Below are positions 1-6,773 of a DNA stretch of 18,079 nt, piece after piece. The stretch comes from REEP01 sp964517265 (GTDB lineage Bacteria; Pseudomonadota; Alphaproteobacteria; Rhodospirillales; Defluviicoccaceae): positions 1 to 18,079 of the forward strand of contig CAZFBS010000052.1 of assembly GCA_964517265.1 (NCBI GenBank), in the 5' to 3' direction. The notes under the pieces are model-generated. The model was given only the letters and a program-made list of their open reading frames with translations, did not search any database and was not told the DNA's origin. The position numbers were made by a program, and so were the translations under genes. The stretch's first letter is position 1. Every line of letters starts with the position of its first letter.

Positions 1-55
1 ACTTTCTCAGATTCCCGGGGCCGATGCACCTACCTTGGTGAGATATCCGGGGTAG
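1..55 (+). repeat. 55-bp terminal inverted repeat, left copy (possible gene or IS tail)
   Basis: The first 55 bases are the exact reverse complement of the last 55 bases; identity stops at base 56 (a here, c in the other copy). Read from base 2 the repeat is an open frame encoding LSQIPGADAPTLVRYPG followed by TAG at 53-55, so identity ends exactly at a stop codon. Either a protein-coding tail shared by two copies or the end of an insertion sequence would fit. I do not recognise the protein. An exact length of 55 also equals a common final k-mer of SPAdes-type assemblers, so the outer boundary is probably set by assembly and the true repeat is probably longer. Confidence 0.85.
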
Positions 56-124
56 ACGGCACGCTTCGGCGATCTTGCAGGCGTTCATATACCTGAAAAT
101 GGCGTCTTGCTGGACCGGACGAGG

Positions 125-154
125 TAGACATGACAGCCTGTATAGTCATAGAAT
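125..154 (+). promoter_or_regulatory. Candidate sigma-70 promoter for the di-heme cytochrome gene
   Basis: TAGACA (125-130) and TAGAAT (149-154) each match five of six consensus bases, with an 18-bp spacer. Transcription would start near 161 and give a leader of about 83 nt containing the palindrome at 204-221. This is a by-eye match only. Confidence 0.4.
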
Positions 155-203
155 CAATATGGGTAAGCCTCCCGTTCAAACCCTAACCATCTTGGCGCTA
201 CAA

Positions 204-221
204 ATCATCGTTCACGATGAT
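204..221. promoter_or_regulatory. Perfect 18-bp palindrome in the cytochrome gene leader
   Basis: ATCATCGT followed by TC and then ACGATGAT forms an 8-bp perfect inverted repeat, ending 22 bases before the ATG at 244. It could be a repressor operator or a small mRNA hairpin close to the ribosome binding site (AAGGGA-like, about 230-235). Nothing in the sequence tells the two apart. Confidence 0.35.
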
Positions 222-243
222 CAAGGAATGAAGGGATGAAACC

Positions 244-1713
244 ATGAATGGACTGAAAACGCGAACGGCTGCTTTAACAGCTTCAACCGCCCTTGGGGCC
301 GTGTTGATATTGTCACTTTCACTTGAGGCCATCCCGACCACCTCCGCTCAAGAGCGCGCCCTGACCCCGGATCGGGCTACGGCAGACGAACTTCCGGTGC
401 CGGTACGCGGCGAGACAAGCTACATGCCCGTCGTCGAAGAGAAGTTCGATGACGTTTTTCAAAGAATGAGCGCCGAGAAGGACGAGGTGACGCAGCGCGC
501 GCAAGCCCTGCTTGAAGAACGTTACGATCTTGCTGATCAACCCGTATCTGGAGTCACCATGACTCGTGGCAAGCCCGTGCAGGGCGGCGTTCGCGTCAAG
601 CTTCCCGATGACGTCACCTGGGAAGAACTGGCAGAAATGTCCCCCGGCGAGATCCGCGAGCAGGGATTGTGGCCAAAGGGTTTTCTTCCTCTTCCGCACC
701 CCTTCCATGAAGAAGGAGGAATGGTGTTTCCCGAACACCACATCGAGGAAATTCGCGAGCAGGAGGGGCGGAATCTCGAACGCTTCGACATGGTGTTCGA
801 CATCCCGGCGCATGTCCTTGCCGAGTTCCCGCCGGCCATTTTTCTCACGACGCGCCCCGATCTTGGTGATGTTTCCCAGGGCGAAGTGGTGACAACGCAG
901 AACTTCTATCGCCTGTTCAATGGGATATTGAATCCCAAGCAGCTCGAGGGGGTGAGGCTGCTGGTCTCGCAGTTCCCGCAGCAGCAGTTCAACATGACCG
1001 ACGATCGTCGGTCCGAAAAACCGAGCCTCGGCGTTTCCTGCTTCGATTGCCACACCAACGGCCACACCAACGGCGCCACCCATCTTGTCGGCGATATCCG
1101 TCCACAGGAGTTCCGCCGCCGCATTGACACGCCGAGCCTGCGCGGGGTCAATCAGCAGCGGCTATTCGGCTCACAGCGCGCACTGCGGACGGTTGAGGAT
1201 TTTACCGAGTTCGAACAGCGAGCAGCTTATTTTGACGGGGATATCGTCATTGCGCAGAAGAAAGGCGTGAACTTCCTGGAGCGTGGCAGTGAAGTGCATG
1301 CGATGGCGGAATTTCAGGAGATTCTCGATTTTCCGCCTGCCCCCAAGCTTGATGTGTTCGGGCGGCTCGATCCTGAGAAGGCTACGGAGGCCGAACTAAG
1401 GGGGGAGGCGATTTTCTTCGGCAGCGGCCGCTGTGCCGAATGTCATGCGCCTCCGATCTTCAGTGACAACTTCATGCACGATCTCAAGACCGAGCGGTTT
1501 TACGAGCCAGTGCTGATCAACGGCCGCATGGCCGCAGGCGACGGCCCGATCAAGACCTTCCTGCTGCGTGGCATCAAGGACAGCCCTCCGTACCTGCATG
1601 ACGGACGGTTGCTTACCCTCGATGATACCGTTGAGTTCTTCAACCTGGTTCTTGGCCTCAAGCTGAGCGAAGAAGAGAAAAAGGATCTGCTCGCTTACCT
1701 TTACACCCTGTAG
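244..1713 (+). CDS. Secreted di-heme cytochrome c, MauG / cytochrome c peroxidase superfamily
   Basis: 489 residues. A signal peptide covers roughly residues 1-35 (basic start, hydrophobic 15-30, likely cleavage after TTSA), so the protein should be periplasmic. Two covalent heme c sites are visible: C266-x2-C269-H270 and C397-x2-C400-H401. The C-terminal motif SPPYLHDGR (447-455) followed by TLDDTVEFF is typical of the di-heme peroxidase/MauG superfamily. A related segment after the first heme, TPSLRGV...TVEDFTEF (296-323), looks like the matching half of the internal duplication but lacks the HDGR. The 265 residues before the first heme are unusually long for this superfamily and show no domain I recognise. 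The substrate is unknown; peroxide reduction or protein or small-molecule oxidation are family possibilities. The gene stands alone on its strand, with no methylamine dehydrogenase genes nearby, so it should not be called mauG. Heme attachment would need the cytochrome c maturation system. Confidence 0.85.
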   Translation: MNGLKTRTAALTASTALGAVLILSLSLEAIPTTSAQERALTPDRATADELPVPVRGETSYMPVVEEKFDDVFQRMSAEKDEVTQRAQALLEERYDLADQPVSGVTMTRGKPVQGGVRVKLPDDVTWEELAEMSPGEIREQGLWPKGFLPLPHPFHEEGGMVFPEHHIEEIREQEGRNLERFDMVFDIPAHVLAEFPPAIFLTTRPDLGDVSQGEVVTTQNFYRLFNGILNPKQLEGVRLLVSQFPQQQFNMTDDRRSEKPSLGVSCFDCHTNGHTNGATHLVGDIRPQEFRRRIDTPSLRGVNQQRLFGSQRALRTVEDFTEFEQRAAYFDGDIVIAQKKGVNFLERGSEVHAMAEFQEILDFPPAPKLDVFGRLDPEKATEAELRGEAIFFGSGRCAECHAPPIFSDNFMHDLKTERFYEPVLINGRMAAGDGPIKTFLLRGIKDSPPYLHDGRLLTLDDTVEFFNLVLGLKLSEEEKKDLLAYLYTL

Positions 1714-2036
1714 AAGCGCGTTCGGGAACTCGGGGCGAGCCGAGGGAATGTCGCCATGGATGACCTGCCCTTGGCCTGTTATCAGCTCTGACGGCGGATT
1801 GCATGGTCGCTCTCATCAACTCCGGAATCGGGTTAATGGATCCAGATGAGGACGGGACAGCGCCGGGTCGGCTGGCTTGCCGGCTCAGCTCCGGAGCAGA
1901 GGTTCGTTCGCGTTATCCATCCTTTTCGACAACAAAAAAACGGCTCGTGCGAATCATGCACGAGCCGCTATAGCATACCCAATTCCGTGCCCCGAAGCTG
2001 GATACCTCCCGCGGGGGCGCCGGCTGCCTTTCAAGC
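1714..2036. other. Intergenic stretch between the cytochrome gene and csbD
   Basis: 323 bases with no convincing coding sequence. It holds the minus-strand terminator at 1934-1967 and a 5-bp stem (CTCGG/CCGAG) near 1730-1745 that has no following T-run and so is not a clear terminator for the upstream gene. Plus-strand frames that stay open from here across csbD look like antisense shadow of csbD. I see nothing else in it. Confidence 0.6.
1934..1967 (-). terminator. Intrinsic terminator of csbD
   Basis: Perfect 10-bp stem CGGCTCGTGC (1941-1950) / GCACGAGCCG (1958-1967) around a 7-base loop. On the minus strand it is followed directly by seven T (1940-1934). It lies about 70 bases past the csbD stop codon, in the right orientation for that gene. 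On the plus strand there is no T-run, so it should work in one direction. Confidence 0.9.
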
Positions 2037-2216
2037 TCAATCTTTCTTCAGGCTGTCGCCGACACCTTTCAAACTTTCCTTAGCATCCCGGGCAGCGTCC
2101 TTGACATCGCCCTTGTTTTGGTCGGTCTTGCCTTCAGCCTCCGTGCGTTTGTCTCCGGTTGCTTTGCCAGCCCATTCCTTAGCCTTGCCCTTCATTTTGT
2201 CCATTTCGCCAGCCAT
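2037..2216 (-). CDS. CsbD family stress-response protein
   Basis: 59 residues, beginning MAGEMDKMKGKAKEWAGKAT and ending SLKKD. This is the typical CsbD/YjbJ pattern: very short, no cysteine, 13 lysines with many Asp/Glu, repeated KGKAKE/KGDVKDAA-like helical segments and a conserved Trp (W15) in KEWAGK. The start is fixed by a strong ribosome binding site, GAGGAAGGGG, seven bases upstream. CsbD proteins are abundant in stressed and stationary cells (sigma-B controlled in Bacillus; YjbJ in E. coli), but their molecular role is unknown. They are predicted to be soluble and largely unstructured or helical. The gene is monocistronic, with its own EcfG-type promoter and terminator, divergent from pyrE. 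Confidence 0.93.
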   Translation of the reverse strand: MAGEMDKMKGKAKEWAGKATGDKRTEAEGKTDQNKGDVKDAARDAKESLKGVGDSLKKD

Positions 2217-2256
2217 CGCCGGTCCCCTTCCTCAGCTGCTTCGGTTGTCCCCTGTC

Positions 2257-2282
2257 AACGCGTCAGCGATGGATGGAGTTCC
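2257..2282 (-). promoter_or_regulatory. EcfG (general stress response) promoter of csbD
   Basis: On the minus strand GGAAC (2282-2278) is followed after 17 bases by CGTT (2260-2257). This matches the alphaproteobacterial EcfG/sigma-EcfG consensus GGAAC-N16/17-CGTT. Transcription would start near 2250, giving a leader of about 35 nt before the csbD ATG at 2216. Alphaproteobacterial csbD genes are a natural target of the PhyR-NepR-EcfG stress system, so position and gene identity support each other. Confidence 0.75.
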
Positions 2283-2338
2283 GTTGCCGCTGTCGATTGC
2301 TGCCCCGCAAGGGTAGCGAATGAGGGTGAGCGCGTGCT

Positions 2339-2944
2339 ATGACCCTCTTCACTTCACCGGTGCAGGGGCAACCGACGGCCTTGACAACCTCGTATTCCGA
2401 CAGCGCCGGCCGCAGGCAGCGGCTGCGGCAGATTCTCCATGATCAGGCCCTCATCCGTGGCCGCGCGATAAGGCTTTCGTCTGGCCGGGTCAGCGATATA
2501 TACTTCAACGTCAAGCGACCGTTGTTCGATCCAGAAGCAATCAGCTTGATTGCCGACGAAATCATCGAATTGCTGCGCAACGAGGCCGTCGATACGGTGG
2601 GGGGAATGGCGATGGGCGCCGTACCGATCGTCGCGGCCGTTTGCGCCAGGAGTTTCCCGGCAAGACCCTTACGGGGCTTTTTCGTGCGCAAGGACATCAA
2701 GGATTATGGCACCCAGAGCTTGATCGAGGGCCGTTTCGACAGCGACGGGCCGATTGTGCTTCTGGAGGACGTGACGACCACCGGCGGCTCAACGTTGCAG
2801 GCCGCCGCGGCTGTTCGGGAAGCTGGCGGCGAGGTGGCAAAGGCGATCACAGTGGTGGACCGGCTCGAGGGCGCGCGGGAGACTCTCGCGGCCGAAGGGA
2901 TTACGCTGATCGCCCTCTTCACCAGCGACGATTTTCGGACCTGA
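2339..2944 (+). CDS. pyrE: Orotate phosphoribosyltransferase
   Basis: 201 residues, close to the family length with a roughly 20-residue N-terminal extension. It transfers ribose-5-phosphate from PRPP to orotate to give OMP in cytoplasmic pyrimidine synthesis. The PRPP-binding motif is IVLLEDVTTTGGST (139-152), with the acidic pair E143-D144. The flexible catalytic loop is RKDIKDYGTQSLIEG (117-131). The substrate-side segment SSGRVSDIYFNVK (47-59) is also typical. The start ATG has GAGGGTGAG (2322-2330) eight bases upstream. It is convergent with gshB (13 bases between stop codons) and divergent from csbD. No clear promoter was found in the 122 bases upstream. Confidence 0.95.
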   Translation: MTLFTSPVQGQPTALTTSYSDSAGRRQRLRQILHDQALIRGRAIRLSSGRVSDIYFNVKRPLFDPEAISLIADEIIELLRNEAVDTVGGMAMGAVPIVAAVCARSFPARPLRGFFVRKDIKDYGTQSLIEGRFDSDGPIVLLEDVTTTGGSTLQAAAAVREAGGEVAKAITVVDRLEGARETLAAEGITLIALFTSDDFRT

Positions 2945-2957
2945 TCCGTCGTCAGGC

Positions 2958-3911
2958 TTATGGCCGCGTTTCGTAAAAATGCTCCTCGATGGCGTCCCAC
3001 AGATCGGCCTCCAGAGAGACGCTGTCGAACCGGCCGATCTCCTGGATGCCGGTGGGTGAGGTGACGTTGATCTCCGTCAGATAGCCGCCGATCACGTCGA
3101 TGCCGACGAAGATCAGCCCGCGCTTCTTGAGATCGGGTCCGATCGCCTCGCAGATCTCCAACTCGCGCGAGGTCAACGTCGTCGCCATCGCCATCCCGCC
3201 CACATGCAGATTGGCACGGGCCTCGCCAGTGGCCGGAATTCGCGTGATGCCGCCGGCGGCGCGTCCGTCGATCAGAATGATCCGTTTGTCCCCTTCCCGG
3301 ACCTCCGGCAGATAGGCCTGAACAACGATCGGCTCGCGGTAGAGCGAGGTGAACATCTCCAGCAGGGCGTTGAGGTTGTCATCGGCCGGGTCAATGTGAA
3401 AGACGCCGGCGCCGCCGTTGCCGAACAGCGGCTTGATGATGATGTCCTTGTACTCGGCGCGGAACGCCCTGATCATCTGCCTGTCGGAAGTGATCAGAGT
3501 CGGCGGCATCAAATCGGGGAAATGCGCGACAAACAGTTTCTCCGGAGCGTTTCTCACCTCCACCGGATCGTTGACCACGAACGTGCGCGGATGGACGTGC
3601 TGGAGCAGATGGGTTGCGGTGATGTAGGCCATGTCGAAGGGCGGGTCCTGGCGCATCAACACGATGTCGATGTCGGCCAAGTCGACGAGGCGAGGCTGCC
3701 CCAGCGTGTAATGATCGCCAGGAACTCTCCGCACCTGCAGCGGCCGCGCCGTCGCCACGATCTTGCCATGCGACAGCGAGAGATCCTGCGGGAGATAGTG
3801 AAGCAGGACATGCCCACGCCGCTGCGCCTCCAGCGCGAGTGCGAATGTGCTGTCGGCATCGATGTTGATCCTGTCGATCGGATCCATTTGAATGGCCACG
3901 TCCAGACCCAT
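2958..3911 (-). CDS. gshB: Glutathione synthetase
   Basis: 317 residues from the ATG at 3911, the usual length. It joins gamma-glutamylcysteine and glycine using ATP, the second step of cytoplasmic glutathione synthesis. The N-terminus VAIQMDPIDRINIDADSTFA (5-24) matches the family start. The prokaryotic GSH synthetase ATP-grasp domain shows KPLFGNGGAGVF (160-171), the ARANLHVGG segment (231-239) and the metal-binding EINVTSPTGIQEI (280-292). The start is set by GGAGGAG (3921-3927) nine bases upstream; the open frame reaches 4046 but that extension does not resemble the family. It lies downstream of rsmI-yraN on the same strand with a 143-base gap, so it may be cotranscribed or have its own promoter. 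Confidence 0.96.
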   Translation of the reverse strand: MGLDVAIQMDPIDRINIDADSTFALALEAQRRGHVLLHYLPQDLSLSHGKIVATARPLQVRRVPGDHYTLGQPRLVDLADIDIVLMRQDPPFDMAYITATHLLQHVHPRTFVVNDPVEVRNAPEKLFVAHFPDLMPPTLITSDRQMIRAFRAEYKDIIIKPLFGNGGAGVFHIDPADDNLNALLEMFTSLYREPIVVQAYLPEVREGDKRIILIDGRAAGGITRIPATGEARANLHVGGMAMATTLTSRELEICEAIGPDLKKRGLIFVGIDVIGGYLTEINVTSPTGIQEIGRFDSVSLEADLWDAIEEHFYETRP

Positions 3912-4054
3912 GGCAGTGTTCTCCTCCCCCAGTCGTGTCGCCCACCTTATGCAGGAGAGGCCATTAACCGCCGCTCGTGACAGGGAATCAAGAACGTGGT
4001 GCGAAGCGGCACTTTCTTCCGGTTCCGGAATGAATGTTCGTGACACTCATCTGC

Positions 4055-4450
4055 TCAGACGTCGGGGCGCCATGCCTCTACCAAGTGTCGCGGGTAGCGC
4101 CAGCTGCCGACGAGCATCAGATCAAACCGCAGATCGAGGTCCGCCAGATCGGGCCTTGTCTTCAGGAACGCTTCCGCCGCACGAATGATCCGCTTCTGCT
4201 GCCGCGGAGTGAGGACATCCCCGCTCGCAGTTCTTCGCGCCTTAACCTCGATGAACGCCAACAGCCTACCCTTGCGGGCGACGATATCGATCTCGCCGAC
4301 TGGCACCCGAAAGTCACGGGCGAGAATGCGATAGCCTTTGACGCGAAGCAGTCCCGCACAACAGATCTCGCCCCATCGCCCGAACCGGAGGGCCCGCCGC
4401 CGGGGTGCCTGCCGGAACAACCGCCGCGCCGGCCATAGACGGCCACTCAT
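4055..4450 (-). CDS. YraN family (UPF0102) putative endonuclease-fold protein
   Basis: 131 residues. It carries the UPF0102 core: E28 in FGRWGE, then VGEIDIVARKG (51-61) and LAFIEVKAR (64-72). Together E28, D55, E68 and K70 form the D-ExK type nuclease centre seen in restriction-endonuclease-like folds. The cellular role is not established. The start ATG overlaps the rsmI stop in an ATGA arrangement (4447-4450), implying translational coupling. The rsmI-yraN pairing is conserved widely in Proteobacteria. Confidence 0.93.
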   Translation of the reverse strand: MSGRLWPARRLFRQAPRRRALRFGRWGEICCAGLLRVKGYRILARDFRVPVGEIDIVARKGRLLAFIEVKARRTASGDVLTPRQQKRIIRAAEAFLKTRPDLADLDLRFDLMLVGSWRYPRHLVEAWRPDV

Positions 4451-5394
4451 GAAGAGCGCTCTTTCAACGCTAGGGCGCGCGCGTAGAGCATCTTCTTCGG
4501 CAGGCCCAATGCCTCCGCGACCGTCGCGGCGGCGGTGCGCACCGAGCCTTCTTCGAGCGCCTGTCTCAGACGTTGGTCGATCTCCGCCTCTGTGGGCGCC
4601 GGCGGCGCCGACGGTGGAGCGATGACGATTGTCACCTCCCCTTTGACTTGATCTCTCTTCTGATACTCCTGCGCCAGCGTGTCGAGCCGTCCGCGGCGGA
4701 CCTCCTCGAACATCTTGGTCAACTCCCTGGCGACGGCGGCCTCGCGGGGTCCGAACACGGTGGCCATGTCGGCAAGACTGGCGATCAGCCGGTGAGGGGC
4801 TTCCATGACAACCAGAGTTGCCTGAACGCTCGCAAGTTTCTGGTAGAATCGCTGTCGGGCGGTGCTGCGCGGGGGTGGAAAGCCAGCGAACAAAAAGCGC
4901 TCGGTCGGTAGACCGGCCACGGCCAGAGCGGCAAGAACCGCCGAGGGCCCAGGAATCGGAACAACGGGCATGCCTTCGTCCACGCAGGCCCGCACCAAGT
5001 GGGAACCGGGGTCGGAGACCAGAGGCGTGCCGGCGTCGGAAACGAGGGCGACGCTTGCCCCGTCCTTGATCCGCGCCAGCAATGACGGCCCGGCGGTGGC
5101 GGCGGTATGATCATCGTAACGGGCGAGTGGACGGGCAATTCCGTGCACGGCAAGCAGTTTCGCTGTGACCCGGGTATCCTCGCAGGCGATGAGATCGACG
5201 ATACGCAGCACTGTCAGCGCGCGGATTGTGATATCGGCAGCATGGCCGATCGGAGTCGCCACCACATAGAGGCCTGCGGGCAACGTCGCCGGGACCTTCA
5301 GGCACGGCGCCTGTTCCGCTGGAACCACTGGTTTACTCTCCGGCTCCGGATCGATACCTTGGCGGCTGACCGTATCCCGACCACTTGAAGGCAT
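4447..5394 (-). CDS. rsmI: 16S rRNA (cytidine(1402)-2'-O)-methyltransferase
   Basis: 315 residues from the ATG at 5394. It 2'-O-methylates C1402 of 16S rRNA in the decoding centre using SAM. The tetrapyrrole-methylase fold is clear: GLYVVATPIGHAADITIRAL (41-60), CEDTRVT (71-77), VALVSDAGTPLVSDPG (115-130) and a PIPGPSAVLAALA segment. The C-terminal tail contains the helical RsmI-type end (AAATVAEALGLPKKMLYARAL). An upstream in-frame ATG at 5448 would add 18 basic residues but would run inside the divergent lipoprotein gene and has no ribosome binding site. The 5394 start has a weak GGCGG upstream, so the start is uncertain. It is the first gene of the rsmI-yraN cluster. Confidence 0.94.
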   Translation of the reverse strand: MPSSGRDTVSRQGIDPEPESKPVVPAEQAPCLKVPATLPAGLYVVATPIGHAADITIRALTVLRIVDLIACEDTRVTAKLLAVHGIARPLARYDDHTAATAGPSLLARIKDGASVALVSDAGTPLVSDPGSHLVRACVDEGMPVVPIPGPSAVLAALAVAGLPTERFLFAGFPPPRSTARQRFYQKLASVQATLVVMEAPHRLIASLADMATVFGPREAAVARELTKMFEEVRRGRLDTLAQEYQKRDQVKGEVTIVIAPPSAPPAPTEAEIDQRLRQALEEGSVRTAAATVAEALGLPKKMLYARALALKERSS

Positions 5395-5405
5395 TGCATC
5401 CGCCA

Positions 5406-6728
5406 ATGATGTCCTGGTTTTGCCGGCTTCGCGCCGCCGCCGCGCCATGCTGTATCGCCCTCGCGCTGGTGTTCATCTCTGCCTGTGATACTTCGCGAAC
5501 GGGCACCGAATTACAAGACAACCCGGCGCCGATACCGCAACCGGTCCCACCTGCGCCGCCCGACGACGCCGCGGCGCTGTTGCGTGCGGCCGGCACTATC
5601 GACCTCACCAGCGGACAGGTGGCGCAGCCCTATCTGCCGTCGGCAACAACGGCGGAAGCCGCGACTGCGGATGGCGATGACCGCGAGCCCGAACGCGTCG
5701 CTCTGCTGCTGCCGCTTTCTGGCAGGTTTGCCTATCTGGGCAACCCAATGCTGAATGCAGCCCAATTGGCTGTGTTCGAGGTTGCTGGCGAGCAGTTCGA
5801 ACTGATGATCTTCGATACTGCGGGAGAACCCGAGCAAGCTGCGGAGGCCGCTCGAACGGCAACCGAGCAGGGCGCACGGTTGATTATCGGCCCGCTGCTT
5901 GCTTCATCGACACGGGCGGCGGCATCTTGGGCACAGGCTGCGGGCGTGCCGATGCTTTCGTTTTCCTCCGACCGAACCGTCGCCGGTAACGGAACCTTCG
6001 TACTTGGTTTCACCCCCGGTGAACAGGTCGACAGGGTGGTTGCGTACGCCAGCGGCCGCGGCATCAGCGACTTCGCGGTGATCGCGCCCAGCGACGCCTA
6101 CGGCAATCTTGTGGTGCAGGCTGCCCAGGAATCCGCCGCACGCGTTGGCGCTCGCGTGACGGATATCCAGTTCACCGGCCCCCAGCTTTCGGCGGCGGCC
6201 TTCGCCATTCAGGCGTTCGGCAGCAATCCGGTCTCCACGGAAGTATCCGGCGCCTCCAACCGGGCGCTGCTGATTGCCGAAGGTGGCGAGCGGTTGCGGA
6301 TCGTCGCCGACCGGCTTGAGGGGGACGGGGTCGGGCCGCGGCAGGCTCAGATTCTCGGGACCGGAACCTGGGATGAGCCCTGGATCAGTAGTGAGCCGGC
6401 GCTGGTCGGCGGATGGTTCGCCGCTCCCCCGCCATGGGCGCGCGCGAGCTTCGTTCAGAGCTATGCCCGGGCATACGGCGAAGCTCCGCCACGGCTGGCC
6501 GGCCTCGCCTATGATGCGACCGCACTTGCCGCCATCGTCGGCCGGATCATCGGCGGCATGGATCTGACGGCGGATGTTCTCGCCACGCCCGCCGGATTCA
6601 TCGGCAGCGAGGGAATTTTCCGGTTCACCTCAAACGGCGTTTCCGAGCGCGGCCTTGCCGTCCTTGAGGTGACGTCACAAGGGGTTACCGTCATCAGCGA
6701 CGCCCCGCAAAGCTTCGCCGGAACGTAA
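5406..6728 (+). CDS. Penicillin-binding protein activator, LpoA C-domain-like lipoprotein
   Basis: 440 residues from the ATG at 5406 (an adjacent ATG at 5409 is equally possible). A lipoprotein signal ends in the lipobox I24-S25-A26-C27. After a Pro-rich linker, a periplasmic-binding-protein fold begins at about residue 100 (ERVALLLPLSGRFAYLGNPM) and runs to the C-terminus. This corresponds to the C-terminal domain of E. coli LpoA, the outer-membrane activator of PBP1A; the N-terminal TPR domain of E. coli LpoA is absent. The location divergent from rsmI-yraN is the same as for lpoA in E. coli, which supports the assignment. Residue +2 after the lipid cysteine is Asp, which in E. coli keeps lipoproteins in the inner membrane. 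The open frame extends to a TTG at 5385 without a better ribosome binding site. Confidence 0.85.
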   Translation: MMSWFCRLRAAAAPCCIALALVFISACDTSRTGTELQDNPAPIPQPVPPAPPDDAAALLRAAGTIDLTSGQVAQPYLPSATTAEAATADGDDREPERVALLLPLSGRFAYLGNPMLNAAQLAVFEVAGEQFELMIFDTAGEPEQAAEAARTATEQGARLIIGPLLASSTRAAASWAQAAGVPMLSFSSDRTVAGNGTFVLGFTPGEQVDRVVAYASGRGISDFAVIAPSDAYGNLVVQAAQESAARVGARVTDIQFTGPQLSAAAFAIQAFGSNPVSTEVSGASNRALLIAEGGERLRIVADRLEGDGVGPRQAQILGTGTWDEPWISSEPALVGGWFAAPPPWARASFVQSYARAYGEAPPRLAGLAYDATALAAIVGRIIGGMDLTADVLATPAGFIGSEGIFRFTSNGVSERGLAVLEVTSQGVTVISDAPQSFAGT

Positions 6729-6773
6729 GGGTCAGCCGGACTTCAAAAGAAGGCTGTAAAGGCAGTCATCCCG

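Noticed and set aside
1725..1745. Possible terminator of the di-heme cytochrome gene
   Set aside because: Only a 5-bp stem and no T-run follows it.
1720..1755. GGAAC on the plus strand downstream of the cytochrome gene as another EcfG promoter
   Set aside because: No CGTT or GTT occurs at the required 16-17 base spacing.
1846..2316. Plus-strand open frame of 156 codons across the csbD region
   Set aside because: It is antisense to a convincing CsbD gene with promoter, ribosome binding site and terminator on the other strand, and its protein resembles nothing.
3204..3980. 258-codon plus-strand open frame opposite gshB
   Set aside because: It lies entirely antisense to a clear glutathione synthetase gene; long antisense frames are expected in GC-rich DNA.
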